A DNA stretch of 8,079 nt from DATESZ01 sp035283845 (GTDB lineage: Bacteria; Desulfobacterota; Syntrophia; Syntrophales; JACQWR01). Of the stretch, positions 1 through 7,139 are shown in pieces. Within the stretch, counting starts at the first letter, position 1. Each line of letters starts with the position of its first letter. The notes beneath the pieces were generated by a model. That model ran no database searches. It had not been told where the DNA came from and saw only the letters and a list, made by a program, of their open reading frames with translations. The DNA is taken from assembly GCA_035283845.1 (NCBI GenBank), contig DATESZ010000036.1, positions 1-8,079 on the forward strand, read 5' to 3'. The position numbers and the translations under genes were made by a program.

Positions 1-388
1 CAGCAATGAGGCTGTTCATGCCCCCGGCAATCTTTTGCACGGGAAGGCGCTGACCGATGATGCCGGTGGAAGCCACCAGGACAAGCTCATCCTTAATGTG
101 CAAACCATCGGATGCCGCCCTGGACATGGCAAGCGCGTCCCCGTATCCATCGTCCCCAGTTGCGGCATTGGCATTGCCGCTGTTGGTCACAATTGCCTGT
201 ATCAAGCCGGACTTTATCCGCTCCATATCGACAAGAACGGGCGCTGCCTTGAAAGTGTTTGTGGTAAACATGCCCGCCGCCGTCGCGGGCGTGACGGAAT
301 ATATCAGAGCCAGATCCCTCCGGCCGTCAGTTTTAATGCCTGAGTGAACGCCGTTTGCTGAAAAACCCGGCACCATAATCTGGCTCAT
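1..388 (-). CDS. argJ: Bifunctional glutamate N-acetyltransferase / amino-acid acetyltransferase ArgJ, N-terminal part (runs off the left edge)
   Basis: The first 129 codons are present and the rest lies beyond base 1. ArgJ moves the acetyl group from N-acetylornithine to glutamate (cyclic arginine pathway); some members also make N-acetylglutamate from acetyl-CoA. Visible family motifs, in order: GIKTDGRRDLALIYS (residues 17-31), FTTNTFKAAPV (41-51), the NSGNANAATGD signature (69-79) and ASTGIIGQRLP (106-116). The autocleavage Thr that yields the alpha and beta chains lies further on and cannot be seen. The ATG is preceded by AAGGA with a 7-nt gap. It starts 11 nt after the secA stop, so it is probably co-transcribed with secA; I see no promoter between them. 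Whether it also has the acetyl-CoA activity cannot be judged from this fragment. Confidence 0.95.
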   Translation of the reverse strand, partial: MSQIMVPGFSANGVHSGIKTDGRRDLALIYSVTPATAAGMFTTNTFKAAPVLVDMERIKSGLIQAIVTNSGNANAATGDDGYGDALAMSRAASDGLHIKDELVLVASTGIIGQRLPVQKIAGGMNSLIA

Positions 389-399
389 AGTGTTTTCCT

Positions 400-2919
400 T
401 TATTTCCCGCAACATTTTTTATATTTCTTGCCGCTCCCGCAGGGGCAGGGATCATTTCTGCCGACTTTTTCCCCGTCCCGCTTTACTGTCGTTTGGGTTT
501 TCATGTCTTCCCCGCGGCTCATAACGTAACCCTGAGAGGAACGTTCCCTGATTTCCTCAATTTCTTCTTCTTTCTGTATATGCACCACACAGAGTTTGGA
601 GACTGTATCTTTTTTTATGCTTTGAACCATCTCCATAAACATTTCGTAACCCTCTTTCTGATATTCCCGGATAGGATCCTTCTGACCATAGCCGCGCAGT
701 CCGATACCCTCCTTCAGATGGTCCATAGCCAGCAGGTGATCCTTCCAATGTGTGTCTATGGATTGCAGCATAATTACTTTCCTGAGATAATCCATCATGG
801 GCTTGCCAACGGCTGTTTCCTTATCTACCAAAAGCGATCTTGCTGCGTTTATTATCTGATCTTCTATATCCTCTTTGTTCGGCTTCCACTCATTGCTGTC
901 CTGGTTTATTTTCAGTGAAAACTGTTTAAATATTGCGTCCTCCATGACTTTTGGGTTCCAATCATCGGGATTCCCGTCTTCATCCACAAATTCATCCACC
1001 ATATATCCGGCTATTTCAACGACCATTTCATCAATGTCCGACTCCAGCTCTTCGCCTTTCAGCACTTTTTTACGCTGCTCGTAGATCACCTGCCTTTGCC
1101 GGTTCATCACATCATCATATTCGAGGAGGTGTTTCCGCATTTCAAAGTTCTGGCCTTCCACACGCTTTTGGGCATTCTCTATGGCCCGGGAAATGAGCTT
1201 ATGCTCAATAGGCTGATCCTCTTCTATGCCGATACGATCCATAATCGAAGATATCCTCTCGGCGCCAAAAATACGCAAGAGATCGTCTTCCAGAGAAAGA
1301 TAAAACCGGGAAGACCCCATATCGCCTTGCCTTCCGGAGCGACCCCGGAGCTGGTTATCAATCCGCCGGCTTTCGTGCCGCTCCGTTCCGAGAATGTGAA
1401 GCCCGCCCAGTTGCGCCACCGTTTCACCAAGTTTAATATCCGTTCCGCGCCCCGCCATATTGGTAGATATTGTTACCATGCCCTGCTGGCCTGCCTGGGC
1501 GACAATTTCCGCCTCCCGTTCATGATTCTTGGCATTAAGCACGTGATGTTTTATGCCGGCGCGATTGAGATATTTACTGAGAAGTTCGGACTTTTCTATC
1601 GATATTGTTCCCACCAGAACGGGCCTTTTGTTCTTATTCAATTCCTTGATCTCGGCAATGACGGCCTTGATTTTTTCCGCTTCCGTTTTATAGATTACAT
1701 CGGTGTAGTCCTCTCTGATCATGGGCATATTTGTCAGAACGACAACCACATCAAGGTTGTATATTTTTTTAAATTCCGGAGCTTCCGTATCGGCTGTGCC
1801 AGTCATACCGGCAAGTTTCGTGTACATTCTGAAGTAATTCTGAAATGTTATGGATGCAAGTGTTTGATTTTCGTTTTCAATCCTGACCTTTTCCTTCGCT
1901 TCAAGGGCCTGATGCAGGCCGTCGCTGTAACGTCTGCCGGGCATGACGCGCCCAGTGAATTCATCAACGATGATCACATGCCCATCTTTTACCAAATAAT
2001 CCACGTCGCGCTTAAATAGGGTATGGGCCTTCATGGCCTGATTGACGTGATGCAGTATTTCAATATTTTTTGGTTCGTAAAGATTGGCGACTTTAAGCAG
2101 GTTTTCCACATGGCCCACCCCCTCTTCCGTGAGCACCACGGTGCGAGTCTTTTCGTCAACCGTAAAATCCTGGCTTATTCCCAGCTTGGGGATAATCTGA
2201 TTGATTCTGTAGTACTTGTCCGTCGACTCCTCGGAAGGACCGGAGATGATAAGAGGAGTCCTTGCCTCATCGATGAGAATACTGTCAACTTCGTCAACAA
2301 TAGCGTAATAAAATTCGCGTTGTACATAGTCTTCAAGGTCGAATTTCATGTTATCGCGCAGGTAATCGAAGCCAAATTCATTATTGGTGCCGTAGGTAAT
2401 GTCGGCGTTATAGGCTTGCCTTCTTTCACTATCGTCCATGCCATGAATTATCACTCCGACGGAGAGACCCAAGAATTTATATATGGGCCCCATCCAATCG
2501 GCGTCCCTTTTTGCCAGATAATCATTTACGGTAACCAGGTGTACGCCCTTTCCCGTCAAAGCATTTAAGTATATGGGCATGGTGGCCGCAAGGGTTTTAC
2601 CCTCACCGGTCTTCATCTCGGCAATTTTGCCTTCATGCAATACCAGTCCCCCGATGATCTGAACATCAAAGGGTCTCATCTGTAAAGTCCGCCTTGATAC
2701 CTCTCTTACCACTGCGAATGCTTCTGTAATAATATCAATAAGTTCCCTGCCATTTTTCAGTTTTTCCATGAAGTAAGGCGTTTTCGCCTTCAATTCAGAG
2801 TCATTTAAGGCCATCATATGCGGTTCAAGAGCATTAATTTCTTTAAGTGTCATCTCTAACCGTTTTAATTCCCGGTCATTTTTGCTTCCAATAATCTTTG
2901 TTATGATGGAACTAAACAC
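400..2919 (-). CDS. secA: Preprotein translocase ATPase subunit SecA
   Basis: SecA is the motor that uses ATP to push unfolded preproteins through SecYEG at the inner membrane. The 839-residue product is full length for a SecA without large insertions. Landmarks: Walker A TGEGKT (104-109), Walker B DEVD (209-212), the preprotein cross-linking region beyond about 225, GMTGTADTEAPEF (371-383), GRGTDIKLG (490-498), motif VI QLRGRSGRQGD (523-533), and HLLEYDDVMNRQRQ (597-610) in the helical scaffold. The C-terminus is a zinc-binding SecB/phospholipid tail, with C825, C827, C836 and C837 in CPC-X7-K-CC form. The start is GTG at 2919-2917, 4 nt after GAGGAGG. One oddity: the near-invariant PTNRP segment after nucleotide-binding domain 1 reads LTNMP (395-399). 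The gene leads an operon with argJ. Function is certain; only the effect of that substitution is open. Confidence 0.99.
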   Translation of the reverse strand: MFSSIITKIIGSKNDRELKRLEMTLKEINALEPHMMALNDSELKAKTPYFMEKLKNGRELIDIITEAFAVVREVSRRTLQMRPFDVQIIGGLVLHEGKIAEMKTGEGKTLAATMPIYLNALTGKGVHLVTVNDYLAKRDADWMGPIYKFLGLSVGVIIHGMDDSERRQAYNADITYGTNNEFGFDYLRDNMKFDLEDYVQREFYYAIVDEVDSILIDEARTPLIISGPSEESTDKYYRINQIIPKLGISQDFTVDEKTRTVVLTEEGVGHVENLLKVANLYEPKNIEILHHVNQAMKAHTLFKRDVDYLVKDGHVIIVDEFTGRVMPGRRYSDGLHQALEAKEKVRIENENQTLASITFQNYFRMYTKLAGMTGTADTEAPEFKKIYNLDVVVVLTNMPMIREDYTDVIYKTEAEKIKAVIAEIKELNKNKRPVLVGTISIEKSELLSKYLNRAGIKHHVLNAKNHEREAEIVAQAGQQGMVTISTNMAGRGTDIKLGETVAQLGGLHILGTERHESRRIDNQLRGRSGRQGDMGSSRFYLSLEDDLLRIFGAERISSIMDRIGIEEDQPIEHKLISRAIENAQKRVEGQNFEMRKHLLEYDDVMNRQRQVIYEQRKKVLKGEELESDIDEMVVEIAGYMVDEFVDEDGNPDDWNPKVMEDAIFKQFSLKINQDSNEWKPNKEDIEDQIINAARSLLVDKETAVGKPMMDYLRKVIMLQSIDTHWKDHLLAMDHLKEGIGLRGYGQKDPIREYQKEGYEMFMEMVQSIKKDTVSKLCVVHIQKEEEIEEIRERSSQGYVMSRGEDMKTQTTVKRDGEKVGRNDPCPCGSGKKYKKCCGK

Positions 2920-2960
2920 ACTTCCTCCTCTTAGAAAAAGCCGGTAATGTTAGCGGATTG

Positions 2961-2989
2961 TGAATATCCTTAATCTTTTCTTAAGTCAA
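2961..2989 (-). promoter_or_regulatory. Candidate sigma-70 promoter for secA-argJ
   Basis: Read on the minus strand: -35 TTGACT (2989-2984, 5 of 6 to consensus), a 17-nt spacer, and -10 TATTCA (2966-2961, 3 of 6). The predicted start near 2954 gives a leader of about 35 nt carrying the GAGGAGG ribosome site of secA. The -35 match and spacing are good, the -10 is weak, so this is a prediction only. Confidence 0.45.
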
Positions 2990-3031
2990 GAGACCTTTTC
3001 TTCAAGAGTAAAATCCAAGCAGAAGTTGTTG

Positions 3032-3055
3032 AATCATACTTTATTAACTATGATT
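3032..3055. promoter_or_regulatory. 24-bp near-palindrome in the secA/EF-G divergent region (possible operator)
   Basis: AATCATA (3032-3038) and its exact complement TATGATT (3049-3055) flank 10 nt that are partly symmetric, so 10 of 12 base pairs of the 24-bp element match. Each arm contains TATGAT, a 5-of-6 match to a -10 box, one on each strand and facing outward. On the plus strand TTGTTG (3026-3031) lies exactly 17 nt before TATGAT (3049-3054), a possible second promoter for the EF-G-like gene. The region is AT-rich, so chance symmetry is possible. No regulator is suggested by the sequence. Confidence 0.3.
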
Positions 3056-3092
3056 TTATTGGCGCGCTCCAGATATCAGTCATAAAATTGTC

Positions 3093-3122
3093 TTGACATT
3101 AAAATTATTCGTAGGCTAAACA
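3093..3122 (+). promoter_or_regulatory. Candidate sigma-70 promoter for the EF-G-like gene, overlapping a short inverted repeat
   Basis: A perfect -35 TTGACA lies at 3093-3098. The best -10 I can place is TAAACA at 3117-3122 (18-nt spacer), only 3 of 6 to consensus. An inverted repeat, CGTAGG (3110-3115) and CCTACG (3125-3130) with a 9-nt loop, straddles the -10 and likely start site, where it could act as an operator or as a 5'-leader hairpin. The coding start is about 40 nt further on. Confidence 0.4.
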
Positions 3123-3169
3123 CCCCTACGCATGGGAATAAAATGTTATGAATTCAGAAAGGAGCGTTC

Positions 3170-5248
3170 ATGGCGAAATATGAATCAAAAGCCCTAAAAA
3201 ACGTGGCCATTGTGGGACATGGCGGAACCGGCAAGACCTCCCTCTGCGAATCGATGCTGTACGTCACCGGCAAAACCGACAGAACCGGCAGGGTAGATGA
3301 CGGAACTTCCTCGCTTGATTACGAACCGGAGGAACAAAAGCGGCACGTTTCCATCAGCGCGGCGTTGAGTTTTATGGAATGGGAAAAACAGAAGGTAACG
3401 ATTATTGATACGCCGGGAGATTCAAATTTCGCTTATGATACCAAAAGCTGTCTTCAGAATGTGGACAGCGCTCTGGTGGTCATAGACGCTGTAGGCGGCG
3501 TAGAATTTCAGACAGAAATGGTCTGGGAGTTTGCCGGGGAATTGAAACTTCCCAGGCTCGTTTACATAAGCAGGATGGACAGGGAAAGGGCTGACTTCGA
3601 AAAGACACTCGAAAGCATAAAAGGTCGTCTGGCGGGAAAAGTTACTCCCCTGTTTCTCCCTATCGGAGTTGCCGATACCTTCAAAGGCATCGTCGATATC
3701 CTGGAAATGAAGGCTCTATTCTTTGAGGGCCCCAAAGGCGCAGCTAAATCAGGCCCCATTCCCGCAGACATGCAGGAAACCGTAGAAAATTACCGGGGTA
3801 CCATTATTGAAGACATTGCCGAATCGGACGATCAACTGATGGACAGATATCTAAACGAGGGAGAACTCAGCATCGATGAATTGAAGACAGGGATAAGAAA
3901 AGGCATTGCCTCCTGTTCCCTTATTCCCCTGATTTGTGGATCGGCGCTCAAACACATGGGGGTCAGCCAATTAATGGATATGATTGTCAATTACCTGCCA
4001 TCCCCGGTGGATCGTGCGCCCATATCAGGGACCGTGCCCGGCACCGATAACCGCGATGAGAGACTTCCCGACATATCATCCCCCTTTTCGGCGCGGGTAT
4101 TCAAAACCATTGCCGATCCATACGCCGGCAGGGTAAACATTTTTAGGGTTTATTCCGGCACCCTGAGTTCCGATACCCCTGTATTAAATACAACCCGAAA
4201 GATAAACGAAAAGATTGGCAATATCTTCTTTTTAGAAGGCAAGGTGCAGAAGCCGGTAGAATCCCTTGTCGCCGGCGACATTGCCGCAGTAGCCAAATTA
4301 AAGGAGACGGTCACCGGGGATACGATTTGCAATGAAAAGGCGCCGATCCTATTTGATAAAATCACGCCGCCGCCAACCATAATGTCCTTCGCCATTGAAC
4401 CAAAATCGAGGGGCGATGAAGAAAAAATAGTCTCTTCCATCAACAGATTGATGGAAGAGGACCCCACCCTTTCTTTCAATCGTGACCGGGAAACAAAGGA
4501 AATGATCCTTTCCGGCATGGGTCAGGTGCACATTGAAGTTACCATCGAAAAGATGAAGAGAAAATTTGGCGTTGAGGTCTATCTCAAGACGCCCAAAGTC
4601 CCCTATAAAGAAACCATCAAGGGAAAGACTAATGTTCAGGGAAAATATAAAAAGCAGTCCGGCGGACGCGGTCAATTTGGCGATTGCTGGCTGGATATTG
4701 AGCCCCTCCCCCGCGGCAGCGGTTTTGAATTTGCGGACAAGATCGTCGGCGGCGTTATTCCGCAGCAGTACAGGCCGGCGGTGCAAAAGGGCATTGTCGA
4801 GGCCATGCAGGAGGGCATTCTTGCCGGCTATCCCGTTGTGGACGTGAAGGTCTCTCTTGTCGACGGCTCCTATCACACCGTAGATTCTTCGGAAATGGCT
4901 TTCAAGATTGCCGGATCGATGGGCTTTAAAAAGGGTGTATTGGCCTGTCAGCCGACTCTTTTGGAGCCTATTGTGCACATATTTATCGAGATTCCCGAAG
5001 AATACCTGGGCGACGTCATTGGCGACCTGAACAGCAGGCGCGGCCGGGTTCAGGGAATGGACAGCAAGGGCAATCACCAAATCGTGAAAGGCCAGGTTCC
5101 CCTGGCAGAGATTTTAAAATACGCGCCGGACCTAAGGTCCATGACGAGCGGCAGAGGAACCTTTACCTATGAGCACTCCCATTACGAGGAGGCGCCGCTT
5201 TACATTGCCGAAAAAATTATCGCCGAATCAAAGAAAGAAGATGGGTGA
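3170..5248 (+). CDS. fusA: Elongation factor G-like translational GTPase (EF-G paralogue)
   Basis: The 692-residue product has the full five-domain EF-G layout: G domain (about 1-280), domain II (about 300-390), III (400-475), IV (about 478-600) and V (600-680). EF-G drives ribosomal translocation and, with RRF, recycling. The P-loop is GHGGTGKTS (16-24), typical of the EF-G-like/EF-G2 branch and not of canonical GHIDAGKTT. G3 is DTPGD (80-84), with Asp in place of the His of DTPGH that serves GTP hydrolysis in canonical EF-G. G4 reads SRMD (134-137) instead of NKMD; G5 is GSAL (257-260). Domain IV keeps QSGGRGQFGD (496-505) and GSYHTVDSSEMAF (566-578), including the tip His at 569. ATG follows AAAGGAG by 5 nt. 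There are no str-operon neighbours (rpsL, rpsG, tuf), so I take it as a paralogue rather than the housekeeping copy. Family is sure; its cellular role and GTPase competence are not. Confidence 0.93.
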   Translation: MAKYESKALKNVAIVGHGGTGKTSLCESMLYVTGKTDRTGRVDDGTSSLDYEPEEQKRHVSISAALSFMEWEKQKVTIIDTPGDSNFAYDTKSCLQNVDSALVVIDAVGGVEFQTEMVWEFAGELKLPRLVYISRMDRERADFEKTLESIKGRLAGKVTPLFLPIGVADTFKGIVDILEMKALFFEGPKGAAKSGPIPADMQETVENYRGTIIEDIAESDDQLMDRYLNEGELSIDELKTGIRKGIASCSLIPLICGSALKHMGVSQLMDMIVNYLPSPVDRAPISGTVPGTDNRDERLPDISSPFSARVFKTIADPYAGRVNIFRVYSGTLSSDTPVLNTTRKINEKIGNIFFLEGKVQKPVESLVAGDIAAVAKLKETVTGDTICNEKAPILFDKITPPPTIMSFAIEPKSRGDEEKIVSSINRLMEEDPTLSFNRDRETKEMILSGMGQVHIEVTIEKMKRKFGVEVYLKTPKVPYKETIKGKTNVQGKYKKQSGGRGQFGDCWLDIEPLPRGSGFEFADKIVGGVIPQQYRPAVQKGIVEAMQEGILAGYPVVDVKVSLVDGSYHTVDSSEMAFKIAGSMGFKKGVLACQPTLLEPIVHIFIEIPEEYLGDVIGDLNSRRGRVQGMDSKGNHQIVKGQVPLAEILKYAPDLRSMTSGRGTFTYEHSHYEEAPLYIAEKIIAESKKEDG

Positions 5249-5744
5249 AATGAAGATCCATGCCGGCGTAATAACCATAAGCGATAGGGGTTACCGGGGT
5301 GAACGTAAGGACAAGAGCGGCTCGGAAATCATATCTATGCTGGAAAGCATGGACATCACGATACTCCATAGCAAGATCATTCCCGATGATAAAGAACTGA
5401 TCGAAGAGGCGCTGAGAGATTACGCGGATGTAAAGAAACTTGATCTTATTCTCACTACCGGAGGCACGGGTGTAAGTCCCCGTGATGTGACGCCGGACGC
5501 CACACTGCAAGTCATTGAAAAAGAGGTTCCCGGTATGGCCGAAGCAATGAGAAGGGAAAGCGCCGCCGTTACGCCTCATGCGATGATCTCAAGGGCTGTG
5601 GCGGGAATAAGGGGAGCATCCCTTATTATAAATCTTCCCGGCAGCCCAAAGGGTGTGCGCGAAAACCTTGCCGTAGTGCTGCCTGCAATAAATCATGCGA
5701 TTGAAAAAATTAAAGGCGATGAGAGGGATTGCGGGACTGAATAA
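5241..5744 (+). CDS. mogA: Molybdopterin adenylyltransferase (MogA/MoaB family)
   Basis: MogA activates molybdopterin with ATP to give MPT-AMP, the substrate for molybdate insertion in molybdenum cofactor synthesis (cytoplasmic). The product of about 167 residues is one MoCF-binding domain: GVITISDRGYRGERKDKSG (9-27), IIPDD (46-50), TTGGTGVSPRDVTPDA (72-87) with the GGTG nucleotide loop and D82, SRAVAGIRG (117-125) and LPGSPKGVRENL (132-143). These fit the stand-alone MogA/MoaB type; there is no MoeA domain. The start overlaps the stop of the EF-G-like gene: ATG at 5241 lies inside the upstream gene and a second in-frame ATG at 5250 lies 1 nt after its TGA. The weak purine-rich site AAGAAAGAAG (5231-5240) is better spaced for 5250, so the protein may be 164 residues. 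Translation is probably coupled to the upstream gene. Other moa/moe genes are not in the window. MogA versus MoaB orthology is uncertain. Confidence 0.9.
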   Translation: MGEMKIHAGVITISDRGYRGERKDKSGSEIISMLESMDITILHSKIIPDDKELIEEALRDYADVKKLDLILTTGGTGVSPRDVTPDATLQVIEKEVPGMAEAMRRESAAVTPHAMISRAVAGIRGASLIINLPGSPKGVRENLAVVLPAINHAIEKIKGDERDCGTE

Positions 5745-6177
5745 ACTTCAGCATGTTATCTCTGTGCGTTCCGGGCCAGAAGACGGTCTCACAGCAAGAA
5801 CATCTGCGGAAACTTGAATAATTTTCCAGGGCATAGGCGGGAACGTAACCGGCAACATCGTCCTTTGAGGCAGCCAGCAGCTCCACATTGCATTTAACGC
5901 AGCGGGTAAAGAGCCTATCCGGTAAATAGGGAAGGGAAAGTTTTTCGGTTACCTCGTCTATCTGTTTTTCTAACTCGTCGTGATTGACGACTAACAGCCG
6001 TCCTGAATATTGCCGGCGTCTCAGCGCTTTTTGTCTCGTCAGTACGACCCTTTGCTCCTTTTCCGCCTTCCTGAGGCAGTCGAGGTCGATATTCCCCCGG
6101 TAAAAAAAAGTATCGTACCCTAATATCCGCAGCCACTTGGTTAACTTGCCCAAACTTAAATCTGTAAGAAATTTCAC
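5710..6177 (-). CDS. Mut7-C RNase domain protein (PIN-like fold plus zinc ribbon)
   Basis: This 155-residue protein matches the Mut7-C (DUF82) family, predicted RNases with an N-terminal PIN-like domain and a C-terminal zinc ribbon. Visible: KFLTDLSLGKLTKWLRILGY (2-21) with the first conserved Asp at 6, NIDLD (29-33), the LTR motif at 46-48, RCVKCN (92-97), and CSCCETVFWPGTH (126-138). The pairs C93/C96 and C126/C129 give the four zinc ligands. The family usually reads LTRD; here the position after LTR is Gln (Q49), so an expected acidic metal ligand is missing. The start is GTG in a GTGA overlap with the lapA-like stop, so it is translationally coupled. Its last 35 bp overlap the end of mogA on the other strand. 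It is the third gene of the HIT-LapA-Mut7-C operon. RNase activity is a family prediction and is weakened by Q49. Confidence 0.83.
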   Translation of the reverse strand: MKFLTDLSLGKLTKWLRILGYDTFFYRGNIDLDCLRKAEKEQRVVLTRQKALRRRQYSGRLLVVNHDELEKQIDEVTEKLSLPYLPDRLFTRCVKCNVELLAASKDDVAGYVPAYALENYSSFRRCSCCETVFWPGTHRDNMLKFIQSRNPSHRL

Positions 6178-6497
6178 GGCTCTGTTAAATTGTCAGATTG
6201 TTCACTATCTACTGTTAATGCGTCATTTGACCTCAATTCTCTTCTCAGATCGCGAACGGTTTTATTCAACTGACTTATGTTTCTCGTTAAATTAAGCCTC
6301 TCGGTAAATCCAAGCAGACCCGTGAAAGCGACACCGACAAGAAAAGCGATGAACATGAGCATATATGTCGGAAAGGTAACGCCTTTATCGCCAAGAAGAT
6401 CGTAATAGGTCAGCGTTACATCAGTGGCATTTTGAAGAGAAAAGGAAATAATAAAAAGTATAATTAAAACGGCGACAATAGTGTAAAGGACCTTCAT
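6174..6497 (-). CDS. LapA domain (DUF1049) small inner-membrane protein
   Basis: A 107-residue protein with two hydrophobic helices (about 4-20 and 44-63) linked by a short loop containing QNATDVTLTYYDL (22-34), then a charged stretch (66-91) with heptad-like Leu spacing that suggests a coiled coil, and an acidic Ser/Thr-rich tail. This is the architecture of LapA/YciS proteins; in E. coli, LapA works with LapB in controlling lipopolysaccharide synthesis through LpxC turnover. There is no lapB-type TPR gene beside it here, so that role is only a possibility. ATG follows GGGAGG by 6 nt; this ribosome site lies inside the last codons of the HIT gene, whose stop is 1 nt away, and its own stop overlaps the next start. 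It is therefore the middle gene of a tightly coupled operon. Confidence 0.8.
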   Translation of the reverse strand: MKVLYTIVAVLIILFIISFSLQNATDVTLTYYDLLGDKGVTFPTYMLMFIAFLVGVAFTGLLGFTERLNLTRNISQLNKTVRDLRRELRSNDALTVDSEQSDNLTEP

Positions 6498-6498
6498 T

Positions 6499-6987
6499 TT
6501 AAACCTCCCGATGATTCATTTTTTCAAAAAAAGACAGGATCTTATTGCGGGTTTCGATCAAATCTTCCGAGACCACGCGCGCTTCCCCGACAACCGTCAT
6601 GAAATTTACATCCCCGCTCCACCGCGGCACAACATGAATATGGAGGTGATCATCAATACCGGCGCCCGCGGCCTTTCCAAGATTCATGCCTAGGTTGAAC
6701 CCGTCGGGGTTCATTGTTTCCTTCAGCGCTTTTAAGGACTTATCAAGCAGGCCGAACATCTCCTGCGTCTCATTAACATTAAAATCATGGAACTCGCAGA
6801 GATGCCGGAAGGGGATGATCATCAAGTGTCCGCAACTGTAAGGGTAACGGTTCAACATCACGAAGGAAGTTTGTCCTTCGTACAATACAAAGTCATCCTT
6901 TCTCAGGGAATCCTTACAGAAAATGCATCCGTCGGGCTTATTCCCCCTGATGTATTCGCTACGCCAAGGCGCATAGATAGCTTTCAT
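6499..6987 (-). CDS. HIT-family nucleotidyl hydrolase/transferase (Ap4A phosphorylase-like)
   Basis: HIT proteins hydrolyse or transfer nucleoside monophosphates from substrates such as diadenosine polyphosphates or AMP conjugates through a covalent His-AMP intermediate. The 162-residue product begins KAIYAPWRSEYI (2-13), typical of the APWR-type branch, then CIFC (21-24), GHLMIIPFRH (53-62) and GAGIDDHLHIHVVPRW (108-123). The histidine triad is H114, H116 and H118, with the middle one the expected nucleophile. C21 and C24 with H62 could supply zinc ligands, as in some relatives. I chose ATG at 6987 because GGGTGG lies 5 nt upstream; a GTG at 6996 in the same frame would add three residues but lacks a spaced ribosome site. 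It is the first gene of the operon with the LapA and Mut7-C genes. The natural substrate cannot be read from sequence. Confidence 0.92.
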   Translation of the reverse strand: MKAIYAPWRSEYIRGNKPDGCIFCKDSLRKDDFVLYEGQTSFVMLNRYPYSCGHLMIIPFRHLCEFHDFNVNETQEMFGLLDKSLKALKETMNPDGFNLGMNLGKAAGAGIDDHLHIHVVPRWSGDVNFMTVVGEARVVSEDLIETRNKILSFFEKMNHREV

Positions 6988-7111
6988 AAGTTCCACCCAT
7001 CTTGACTTTGTAAAAGGCGAGTGTCTGAAATACCCCCATTTTCATCATCCCTAAGGTTGTAAAAAGCATGTAAAAAATTTTGCCTCAAGAAAAACTGTTT
7101 ATACTGTCCGG

Positions 7112-7139
7112 ATTATAGCCATAACTTGGAAAAAGACAA
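7112..7139 (-). promoter_or_regulatory. Candidate sigma-70 promoter for the HIT-LapA-Mut7-C operon
   Basis: On the minus strand, TTGTCT (7139-7134, 4 of 6) is followed after 16 nt by a perfect TATAAT (7117-7112). The start would fall near 7105, leaving a leader of about 118 nt before the HIT ATG. It lies between the pilin terminator and the HIT gene, which fits an independent operon promoter. Confidence 0.55.

Noticed and set aside
1096..2019. Long plus-strand open frame antisense to secA (307 codons)
   Set aside because: It lies fully opposite a well-conserved secA reading frame and its translation resembles no family; it is a shadow of secA codon use.
4349..5080. Minus-strand open frame antisense to the EF-G-like gene (243 codons)
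   Set aside because: Shadow frame of a conserved domain III-V region, with no ribosome site or recognisable domain.
5169..5240. Longer mogA start inside the EF-G-like gene (ATG at 5169)
   Set aside because: The extra 24 residues are the shifted frame of EF-G domain V, are not part of the MogA family, and have no ribosome site.
6959..7039. Upstream minus-strand frame of 26 codons (ATG at 7039) overlapping the HIT start, after AGGG
   Set aside because: Weak ribosome site, no recognisable sequence, and it overlaps the HIT gene in another frame; a chance ORF is the simplest explanation.
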